In this document: in pieces, positions 55,542-64,000 of the stretch
Position numbering within the stretch: the stretch's first letter is position 1
Layout: every line of letters begins with the position of its first letter
The notes under the pieces: generated by a model
Database searches by the model: none
The model's input: the letters and a program-made list of their open reading frames with translations, nothing else
What the model was told of the DNA's origin: nothing
Position numbers and translations under genes: made by a program
Origin: Beauveria sp. NWAFU-1
Lineage: Eukaryota; Ascomycota; Sordariomycetes; Hypocreales; Cordycipitaceae
Reading direction: 5' to 3'
Length of the DNA: 64,000 bases
Assembly: GCA_024472245.1 (NCBI GenBank)
Contig: JANBXD010000003.1
Span: forward strand, 1,984,001-2,048,000

Positions 55542-56488
55542 ATGGATCACCGTCCGCAAGCATGGGGCCGTGTACGTCAATCCCCGACTACCTTTCTACC
55601 AACAAAGTGTATCGCTTCCAGAAGTCTTCCCGGCTAACATGGTGGCAGCCTAGAGACGATGTCTACGGCGCCTATGACCACTCATACGTCCAGGAGAATG
55701 CGCCCCGGACGCACACCCAGCAGCCCATTGTCACGGGCACATCCGTGATTGGCGTCAAATTCAAGGACGGCGTCATCGTTGCCGCCGATAACCTGGGTAT
55801 GTCGTCTCTCACCTGCACTTCACATACACACACACACCTCAAAGCGGCCACCCAGCTAACAGCCCCCCTCTCAGCTTCGTACGGCTCCCTCGCGCGCTTC
55901 ACCGACGTCAAGCGCCTGAAGACGTTCCAAGACACCTCGGTTGTCGGCTTCTCTGGAGACATCTCGGACATGCAGTACCTCGACCGCCACCTCACCGACC
56001 TCGCGCTCGACGAGGCCTACTCCTCCTCCGCCTCGGACGCGCCGCGCCTAAACGCCGCCAACCTCCACCGCTACCTCGCCAAGCTGCTCTACAACCGCCG
56101 CTCCAAGTTTGACCCGCTCTGGAACCACCTCCTCGTCGCCGGCCTCGACGACGACCGCCAGCCGTTTCTCGCCGCCGCCGACCTCCTCGGCACCACCTAC
56201 ACCAGCCCCTCCCTTGCCACCGGCTACGGCGCCATGCTCGCCCAGCCCATTATGCGGCGCCGCGTTCCCGATGACGAAGCCGCTGCCACACTCGAAAAGG
56301 ACGAGGCAATCGCGCTCATTCAGGAGTGCATGAAGGTGCTGTTTTACCGCGACGCCCGCAGCATGGACACGTATTCCATGGCCGTCGTGACAAAGGACGG
56401 CGTCGATGTATCGTACGACAACAAGCTCGAGAACCAGAGCTGGGCCTTTGCCGAGAGAATCCGTGGCTACGGAACCCAAACAGTCTAG
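55542..56488 (+). CDS. 20S proteasome subunit beta-7 (Pre4)
   Basis: Three exons, 55542-55571, 55649-55796 and 55875-56488, give 263 aa. The introns are 77 nt (GTACGT...CAG) and 78 nt (GTATGT...CAG). The first coding exon is only ten codons. The subunit is a structural beta subunit in the inner rings of the 20S core. The N-terminus MDHRPQAWGR joins PRDDVYGAYDH in the way seen in fungal Pre4. TGTSVIGVKF starts the mature fold, then AADNLASYGSLARF, VVGFSGDISDMQYLDR, YNRRSKFDPLWNHLLVAG, LATGYGAMLAQP and the C-terminal GYGTQTV are all family landmarks. This subunit lacks peptidase activity in known species, and nothing here suggests otherwise. It is convergent with GFA1. Confidence 0.95.
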
Positions 56489-57016
56489 TTACCGATGCGC
56501 GGAAAGCGAGAGGGCCGAGACAGTCCGGGCTGCCGCGGGCAGTTGTAGTTTCGAATCGGCAGCAGGACCAACATAGTCAGAGCCACATGCAACAATGAAT
56601 ATGTACCAACAGACGTTTCGCTCTACGCTTGATACTCCATGTAAAACTCGGCAGTCATGCAATGGTAACCCATATTACAATAGACATCAAATGAATAAGA
56701 CTCACGGCACATTCTGAACGTCCGAATATTACATCGCTAAATGAATCATTATGCTAGCTAGTCTCGCTTCAGCCACCAGTGGCCATACAGATAAGAGACG
56801 CCATATTGACTATCCACCGCATACATCGTGAAAAAAGAAAGACAATATAATCACTAGTCCAATTTTTGCATCATGCCAACTCCACTAGAGTCTCATGCCA
56901 TCCCAGGTCAAGGCTCAAAATCAACACTCAAGGGAAAACAAACAAAGAACGCCAATTCACGGCATGCAACATGCACTGCGGTGATACCAACAAGGTGAAG
57001 GAGTCCAGTAGCACTC
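56489..57016. other. shared 3' region of beta-7 and GFA1 genes
   Basis: These 528 AT-rich bp lie between convergent stop codons, with no gene seen. Confidence 0.5.
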
Positions 57017-59381
57017 TTACTCGACCGTAACCGACTTGGCAAGGTTTCGTGGGAAATCGACGTTGAGACCCTCGAGAACGGCCAGCCAGTAGGCAATCAG
57101 CTGCAGAGGAACAACGTTGAGAAGACCTTGCAAGCAGTCGACAGTCTTGGGGACCTCAATCTTGAGAGCGTCGCTTGACTTGAACTCCTCATCGCTAGGG
57201 TTGCAAATAACAATAGGCTTGCCACCGCGAGCAATGACCTGCTGATAGGCATTGAGGGACTTGGTGAAGATTTCATCACGGGTCATGATCATGATGATGG
57301 GGAGATTCTCGTCAACGAGGGCGAGGACACCGTGCTTGAGCTCACCAGACATGACAGCCTCGCAGTGAAGGTAGGAAATCTCCTTGATCTTGAGGGCACC
57401 CTCGAGAGCAGTAGAGAACTGGCTACCACGGCCGAGCAGAAGTAGAGACTTCTGGTTCTTGAAAACCTTCTGGCACAGGTCCTTGATAGGCTTGTCAAGA
57501 TTGAGAATCTCCTTGATGTGGCCGGAGATTTTGGATAGGCCATCCATAATCTCCTCACGGCGGACCTTTTTGGAGGCACGGTCCTCGCTCAGCGACAGAG
57601 CGAACATGACCATGGCAATAAATTGGGAGGTGTAGGCCTTGGTAGAGGCGACACCAATCTCGGGGCCAGCGTTGACGTGGACACCGCAGTGGGTGAGCAT
57701 GGAAATGGAGGAACCGACAACGTTGACAATACCGACGGTCAGGGCACCGCGCTCCAGGCAGTAGCGGAGAGCCATGAGAGAGTCAGCAGTCTCACCAGAC
57801 TGCGAGACAAAGACGCAGGTATCGTCACGGAAAACAGGGGCCTGGCGATCGAGGAAATCAGACGCCAGCTCGACCGCAATGGGGATCTCTGTGAGCTCCT
57901 CAAAGATTCCACGAACAGCCATGCACGAGTGATAGCTGGTACCGCAGGCAATGAATATGATTCTGCGGCAGCGACGGATGGTGCTGATGTAAGCGCGAAG
58001 ACCACCAAGAGTAACAGTCTGGTTGGCAATGTCGAGTCGACCACGCATGGTGTTGACGACGGACTCGGGCTGCTCGAAGATCTCCTTTTGCATGAAGTGG
58101 TCAAACTTGCCCTTCATAATCTCCTGCAGCTCAAGCTCCAGAGTCTGGATGCTGCGGGTGTTGGCGCTGCCATCGGCCTTTTTGAGACGGTGAATGTTGA
58201 GAGAGCCCTCGTGGATGTGGGCAATGTCGTCATCCTCGAGGTAGAGGACCTTTTTGGTGTGCTCTACAATGGCGGAAGGGTCGGAAGAGAGGAAGAATTC
58301 TGCGGGCATGGGCATGCCGTCGTCGGTCATGAAGGCACGCGACTGGGAGCGGTGCAGCAGAGACTTGTCAGCGGCACCGAGGAGGTTGTCGCCGGGGCTA
58401 AGGAGAGTAGAAGCGTTCTTCTTGAGGGCAACGTTCTGAGAGGCAGCATCGGCGGGCAGGGCTGTCTGGTCATCGGCGTACTCAACGTCGACAAAGTCGA
58501 CCTTCATGCGACGCTGAGTCTTGACACCGATGACGAGAGGAGAACCCTTACGAGCGGCAATGACCTCGTGAGGGTAGTGGACAGATTTGATTAGCAGACC
58601 GTAAGCACCCTCAAGCTCCTGGATGACGGCCTTTGCAAGATCGGTGAAGCCAATCTTGGGATCCTGGTCGTAGATGTACTTGGTGAGCTTGGCAATGCAC
58701 TCGGTATCGGTCTCGGTCTCAAATCGGAAGCCCTTGCTCTCAAGGAGGGTCTTAAGTTCCTTGTAGTTGGTAATAATGCCGTTGTGAACAATGGCAAACT
58801 CCCAAGTGGTGTCAGAGCTGTTATTGGGATTAGAAGTGTGCTTCTCCAGGGAATATGGTTGCTGGGCTTACCGGTGAGGATGGCAGTTGACGGTGGAGGG
58901 GGGACCATGGGTGGCCCAGCGGGTGTGGGCAATACCGGCATGTGAGTCGAAGATCTTGCTGGAGTCGGGGTTTTGCTCCTCAATGAGTTTTCTCAGCTTG
59001 GCGACCTTGCCAACTTCCTTGAAAGCAAGCACATCCTTCTTCTTGTCGCCGTCGATGGCCAGACCGGCAGAGTCGTATCCTCGGTATTCGAGGCGAGATA
59101 GGCCTGGTGCAGGTCTAGTTAGCTAGCTGGATCTGGCGTGGGGGAGAACAGAGAGTAAGTAGCATCTCACCATTGAGAAGGGTGTCAAGAATGAACTTGC
59201 GGTCCTTCTCGACGAGGTAGTTGATGTAGCCGAAAATGCCACTTAAGTTTGGGGTTAGCAAGAGGGTGCCAGAGAGGTGCGAGGGGGCGCTCAGTGTGGG
59301 TGAAAGCGTCCCCGCCATGGCTGGCTGGGCTCAAGGCTGTGCCATGTTCGCAGTGGTAATCGATGTCGGTACTCACCACAT
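57017..59381 (-). CDS. glutamine:fructose-6-phosphate amidotransferase
   Basis: Four exons, 59381-59377, 59241-59171, 59103-58872 and 58817-57017, give 702 aa. The introns are 135, 67 and 54 nt. Gfa1 makes glucosamine-6-phosphate from fructose-6-phosphate and glutamine, the first committed step to UDP-GlcNAc, chitin and glycoproteins, in the cytosol. The first coding exon holds only ATG TG, so the codon for the catalytic Cys that follows Met is split by intron 1. The glutaminase domain continues with GIFGYINYLVE, HTRWATHGPPS and HNGIITNY. Two SIS domains follow: GTSYHSCMAVRGIFEE with SQSGETADSL, and LGRGSQFSTALEGALKIKE with SGELKHG. The C-terminus NLAKSVTVE is typical. The fungal insert between the two halves is present (about 225-300). 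Confidence 0.96.
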
Positions 59382-62168
59382 GATGACGGAGTTATGAACA
59401 CGAGAAAATGGAATGAATGTCTATCGTGACAAGTCGAACAGTGATGGTGCCGCGGGTATGGTCGGTATTAGGTGCGGGGTGGTAGAGGTCGCTGGCAGAT
59501 GATACAGGAGCGGTGGTGGATGAAGAGGAGAGGGAGAGAGTTGTTGCTTTTCCACGGTAGTTGGGGGAAAAGAGCGAGGATATATGAAGTCGTTTTAGAG
59601 GCGGTGGGCTTGGAGGTAGAGAATTGGGAATTGTTTGAAGAAGGGTCTGTGAGGGAAAGAGGGGAGTGGCAGCTCTAAGTATGCGTACCTTGGATGGGAT
59701 TTATTTACGTCGCCCGAGGGGCAGCAAGGCCCTGGCTGGCGCCGATAAAGCTGCTGGCTTTGGTTGGCAAATGGGGGTTTGGCCTTTTTTTGGCTTGCCG
59801 GGGCAGCTGGCGGCGGTGGGTCCAAGCCTTGGGGCTCAGCGCATGTGGGGAACCCAAAAGGTACCGCCAGGCCAGGCCAGGTACGGAGTAAATAACCAAG
59901 TAATAGTTAAGAGCAAAGGGGTTGGAGCAGGTTTTTTGTTTCTCATTTACAGGTTATCAGCTTTTCTGTTTTATTTTGGCGGGTTGTAGGGGCTGAGCGG
60001 CTACCATGCACCATGCTAGAGATGCTCTGGGCGGTGGCAGCCAATGTCTAGGTACCTAGGTACCTAGGTACCTTCCCTACCTTAGGTACTCCTGCAAGGC
60101 ATTACAGCGGTCACGGTACAAAAAGGACGGTTGGTTGCCATGCCACCTCTTCTCGGTCACACCTAATGGTACACGACACGTGGACTCGCCCACAGTATTC
60201 TTCTACATAGCTTAACAAATAGCTGATAATCTACTAGATGTAAACTCCCTTTACCGCTGTTCAAAGAGGCGAGATATGCACGGTGCTGCAACACCCTGCC
60301 CGTGTCGTACACGCCTGCAGATCTCAGTCTGGCGGGCAAGGGCCCTGTAGGTAGGTTAGGTAGTTTGTTACCGTATTCCATCGTGCAGGTGCTAACTCAT
60401 CACCACAGGGCCAGCCACCCAAGGCAGGATACGTGCAGGTGGTAGTGGTGGTCTAGGCCAGCTTGGCCAGATCGTCTCAGTTGACTGCACACCGCAAGTG
60501 TCTACAGAAAATCTGCAGCGATTTTGTATCCATGTCTTTGGCAATGCTCGTTAAGAAACCACTCTTGTCAACCAGTGACTCGCATCCACAAGCGGTTGTT
60601 CTGCCAGCGGCGCCAAACTGCCCGCCCACTCTGAAACGCGCCATCGAAGCCCCGAGTTTAGAGTACAGCGCTCAACCCGCTGAATCGGCCGACCTGCCGC
60701 GCATCAAAAGAGGACTTTGGCCTGGCAACGCTCAAAAACGCCTCGAGTACCGAAGTTATTTAGGTGCCTGGGGGTGCTGGGTAACTTGAGATGCACGCCC
60801 CCTGTACCTAAGGTATGCCAAGACGATATTATGGTAGAATAAGGGTCCCCCAGGTGATGATGTCGTCACTGCCAGGGCCAACACGAGAAAGGCGCACACA
60901 GGTCGGCCCGCGCGCGTCGCTTGCGCTGTACATTCACACAAAAAACAGAGGGCCACCCTTTGTCGTCATGGGCCTCGTGTTGCTCCAGGCCGGTCCCAAC
61001 CGTCTTTCGACACTGTGGATGCCTTTTTTCCTCTCTCTTTTTTTTTTCCCAATATTCCATCTCCATTATTCTTTAGTCTTTGCTGACACAATTCGACAAT
61101 ATCTGGCAATAAGCCAAACCCAGCACGAGCTAAAAGATCGCCACTGCTGTCCCCTCCTTAGTCTCCTCCCACACGGAAAGCACAGCCTCGCTAACCTCCT
61201 AATAATAGAAATAACAAGCCATCACAAATAAGCACCTTAATTCTCCTGCAGCCGTCACCCGAATCTGGGAACAACGCATTGGCCAGCAGTGCCAAATTTC
61301 CCCCATACCCTTTCACCTGCGTAACATTGCATCATGTATCCCCGACCGGCATACCCGTGTCTTTCATGCGAGCCAATCGCTCGGATCAGCGGTTACGAGC
61401 TTCTTTTTGCCCAGAACTTGCTAACTTGCCTGCACTTCCCTCCTTTGACAGCCGCCATGACGTAGCGTTTCCATGTATCATATCCCTTTCTTTCACGGCC
61501 TCCCCAATCCACGTAAAGCAGCGAGTTCCATTATCACATAGCGAATGAACTAGATATTTATTGGCTGCTAGGTTATTCTGGCAATGACCTCGTTCTCACT
61601 AGATTCGCCTTGCCCCATCGACTACTCTTCTCAGTCTGCCCTTTCCGCTTACATCTCTCCGCCGGACCTTGTAAGCCGCACGGCTGGCCGTTGACTGGCC
61701 CGCTTCTGCCTCGAATCTGATGCCCCCCTGGTTCTAGTACTCTGCCCTGCAGCCGAATTCGAAAATAGTATCCCTCTTGATCATAGCCTCCGCATAATCC
61801 GCCCAACTATCTTACCAGTGCATGTGCCGCCCCGGTGTCGTGCAGCTTCTTTGTAGGCTCTAGTGCCTGTGGCGCTCGCTCCGCCGCAAGGGCCGCCGCA
61901 ATGCAATTGCGGCTCAACTGCACATCTTCCGCACAAGGCATGAGTAAACTACAAGACACCCGTCAAGCGAACTCCGTGCTGGTAGGTAGGTAAGTCACCA
62001 ACAAGACCACTGGTGTAGCCGGCCTATAGCCTGACAGTAGCCAAATGTGCAAAAATCCCATCTTGGGGTCCATTCCTACTCTAGCCCCGAGTAGCTAATG
62101 TACAGTTTTACATCACCGTCTTTCTCTCCTGCTCTTGTTTCTGTTATCCTACTCCCATCTGCCACCGT
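59382..62168. other. 2.8-kb region without genes
   Basis: No coding frame is supported. The part next to 59381 is the GFA1 promoter and leader. It contains the TAGGTACC repeat array (60048-60072) with related words nearby (60076-60089, 60353-60367, 60798-60812, 61981-61993). A T-rich run lies near 61030-61050. Confidence 0.5.
60048..60072. repeat. CTAGGTAC tandem palindromic array
   Basis: Three head-to-tail copies of CTAGGTAC plus one base. The array is self-complementary and shares its core with the palindrome at 18104-18117. Further TAGGTA words follow. Confidence 0.85.
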
Positions 62169-63550
62169 CTACAGCTTCTGGTAGTCCAGCTTGCCTTCCA
62201 GCTTCTTGGCCTCGGCCATCTTGCGCACCGCCTTGTTGAAGTCGTCCTGGTTGATCGACTCGCGGTAATCCTTGATGGCAAAGAGACCACTAGACATCCA
62301 AGTTAGCGATGATTCAACTGTCGTGAACCCCATCAACGGTACTCACGCCTCTGTAACCACGTTTCTCAAATCGGCACCGTTCAGGCCGTCGCTCATCTTG
62401 ACCACGCTCTCAAAGTCAATATCGCCATCAAGAACCACACCAGCCGCGTGAATCTTCAGAATCTCTAGACGGCCAACCTCGTTGGGCAGAGGAATCTCAA
62501 GCTTGCGGTCCAGACGACCGGCACGTAGTAGCGCAGGGTCCAGCGTGTCTGGTCTGTTCGTGGCCATGATAATCTTGGTCTTGCCAAGGTAATCGAAACC
62601 GTCCAGCTGATTGAGCAGTTCCATCAGCGTTCTTTGAATTTCTCGATCCGCACTAGTACCCTCGGAGAATCGTCGACCGCCGATGGCGTCGATTTCGTCC
62701 ATGAAGATAATGCAGGGCTCGTGCTCCTTGGCATACCCAAACATTTCACGAATCAGTCGCGCCGACTCGCCGATATACTTGTCGACAATAGCAGACGAGA
62801 CCACTGTCATAAGTTAGCACAACGTTTCATGGTCCCCCAGCAGTCAACATACCCTTCAAAAAGTTGGTCTCCAGGCTGCAAGCGACCGCTCGCGCTAGCA
62901 ACGTCTTTCCGGTTCCCGGAGGTCCGTAAAGCAAGACACCCTTGGGCGGCTTGATGCCGACACGCAGGAAAAGCTCCGGGTTCTTCAGCGGCAATTCGAT
63001 GACCTCTCTCAGCTCGCGAATCTGGTCGTTTAGACCACCGATACCAGCAAAGCTGACCTGGCCAGGGTCTTCCAAAGACATGTTGTATACGAGCGGATCG
63101 ACCTCGCGAGGCAGCATGCGCATGATTGTGAGTGTCGTCATGTCGAGCGCTACACGGGTGCCCTGCTTCATTTTGGCCTTGTCGACCTTTGATCGGCAGC
63201 CAACCACGTAGCGAGGGCCGGACGAGGCCTTAACGATGACTATTAAAAACATTCGCGTTAGTATCCGGTCAGTTTGATGCGCCATAGCGCACCATCATAG
63301 GCGCCGATAGTGTCGCTATGGACAGCGTCAGATGCTTACATCTTTCCTCATCGAGCTGCTTCAGCACCTCGCCGATGATTTGCCCAACGCTCTGCAGCGC
63401 CTTGATGTTCTCCTCTGTGCGGTCGAAATCCTTCTGAAGGCCCTTAATCTCAAGGCGTAGATTCTTGAGCTTGGCTTCCCACTCGCGGGACTCGATGAGC
63501 TTAGCCCGGTACGAGTTCAGGGCTGCCTGGCGCTCCTCTTCCGGCGTCAT
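62169..63550 (-). CDS. 26S proteasome regulatory ATPase Rpt4
   Basis: Four exons, 63550-63340, 63239-62853, 62803-62347 and 62289-62169, give 391 aa, the standard length. The introns are 100, 49 and 57 nt, all GT-AG. Rpt4 is one of the six AAA ATPases of the 19S base that unfold substrates and open the 20S gate. An N-terminal coiled coil (residues 1-70) is followed by the OB-fold (VKASSGPRYVVGCRSKVDKAK), Walker A GPPGTGKT at 176-183, Walker B IIFMDEIDAIGGRR, the arginine fingers in LRAGRLDRKLEIPLP, and a helical C-domain ending KLEGKLDYQKL. The assignment to Rpt4 and not another Rpt rests on the N-terminal region and the C-terminal sequence. Rpt4 lacks the HbYX tail of Rpt2, 3 and 5, as seen here. 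Confidence 0.94.
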
Positions 63551-64000
63551 GGTTGCTCGATCACGAACTGCTGCGTCACTCTATGCTCGTTCGGATGTCC
63601 AGTTCCTTGGATTCGCAGTCCTCGAGCGTCTCGTTGCGATGTCGGTGCTTGGTAAGACGGATTCGAGCTGCGTGGTGTGAATGTTCAAGGTACGTTGTTT
63701 GGCCGCGAGCTTACCTCACCGGCTGGAGCCTTGGGTTGCGCATTTGCCCCCATTGGTCAAGGCGGCAGAAAATCGGCTCTAACCATATTGGGACGGCTAA
63801 CCAGCACCCAAGCACCCTAGAATGCAACTCGAACAAAAGTAAATCCCATTTAAGGACAAATTCACAGTCTGCTTAAACTCAAGTCTGTGTATTGATCTTT
63901 CAGGTAACATCGACTCTATCCACGTGATCTGATTCTCTATTCCCAGACGTATATTGGTGCTGTTGTCACACTCCACTCTAGCTTCCATCGTGCACCTAGT
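63551..64000. other. RPT4 upstream region to the window edge
   Basis: These 450 bp hold the RPT4 promoter and leader. No start of another gene is supported before the window ends. Confidence 0.5.

Noticed and set aside
57623..58594. A 323-codon plus-strand frame opposite GFA1
   Set aside because: It is the antisense shadow of the two SIS domains and linker of GFA1.
42298..59381. Secondary-metabolite or other accessory gene cluster
   Set aside because: There is no polyketide synthase, peptide synthetase, terpene cyclase, P450 or pathway regulator. The genes belong to unrelated housekeeping functions.
1..64000. tRNA genes, CRISPR arrays and transposable elements
   Set aside because: No internal tRNA promoter pair with a foldable cloverleaf, no regularly spaced repeats and no transposase or reverse-transcriptase motifs were seen by eye. 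A dedicated tRNA and repeat scan would be decisive.

Overview
The window is nuclear DNA of a filamentous ascomycete, most likely a sordariomycete of the order Hypocreales. The evidence is direct: many genes carry short introns (about 49-135 nt) with GTAAGT/GTATGT-like donors and CTAAC-like branch sites. The protein set is fungal: LIM-RhoGAP Lrg1, Erg26, fungal Atg16, an OPT transporter, an MCT-like MFS carrier and chitin-pathway Gfa1. The intergenic DNA also holds GGTACCTAGGTACC palindromes, which I associate with Hypocreales; that last point is recollection. The species cannot be named from the sequence alone. I found no rRNA, tRNA, CRISPR array or recognisable transposon.

Layout. 0.6-3.2 kb: a divergent AAA ATPase. 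4.8-10.7 kb: an oligopeptide transporter, a Nudix hydrolase and, convergent with it, a Golgi pH regulator (GPHR) family membrane protein. 12.1-14.6 kb: a universal stress protein gene whose exons are separated by an apparent 982-nt intron, followed by a 4.8-kb stretch without genes. 19.5-24.9 kb: a divergent pair, eIF3 subunit L and the ribosome-maturation GTPase EFL1. 25.4-27.8 kb: an unrecognised protein with twelve decapeptide repeats, then a decayed tandem copy of the same gene. 29.2-33.7 kb: histone H3K79 methyltransferase DOT1, autophagy protein ATG16 and an MFS transporter with a GC-AG intron. 33.7-36.6 kb: no genes seen. 36.6-39.8 kb: a small basic unknown protein and a membrane-anchored alpha/beta-hydrolase-like protein that appears to lack its catalytic serine. 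42.3-46.0 kb: the Rho1 GAP LRG1. 47.0-50.0 kb: sterol C-3 dehydrogenase ERG26, a tiny ORF interrupted by TAG, and a secreted beta-propeller protein. 51.7-56.5 kb: an unrecognised protein, a mitochondrial HMG-box protein with a histone H1-like lysine tract, and 20S proteasome subunit beta-7. 57.0-63.6 kb: glutamine:fructose-6-phosphate amidotransferase GFA1 and 26S proteasome ATPase RPT4.

Most of this is a core housekeeping neighbourhood, not a gene cluster for one pathway. There are partial functional groupings. eIF3l and EFL1 share a 705-bp promoter region and both serve translation. Two proteasome genes lie within 8 kb. LRG1, GFA1 and ERG26 all act on the cell wall or membrane. The least explained parts are the decapeptide-repeat gene with its decaying neighbour, the modified AAA ATPase, and the large gene-free stretches. 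I do not see a convincing new multi-gene system. Exon boundaries were placed by hand from splice consensus and frame continuity. Start codons are the first plausible ATG unless stated.
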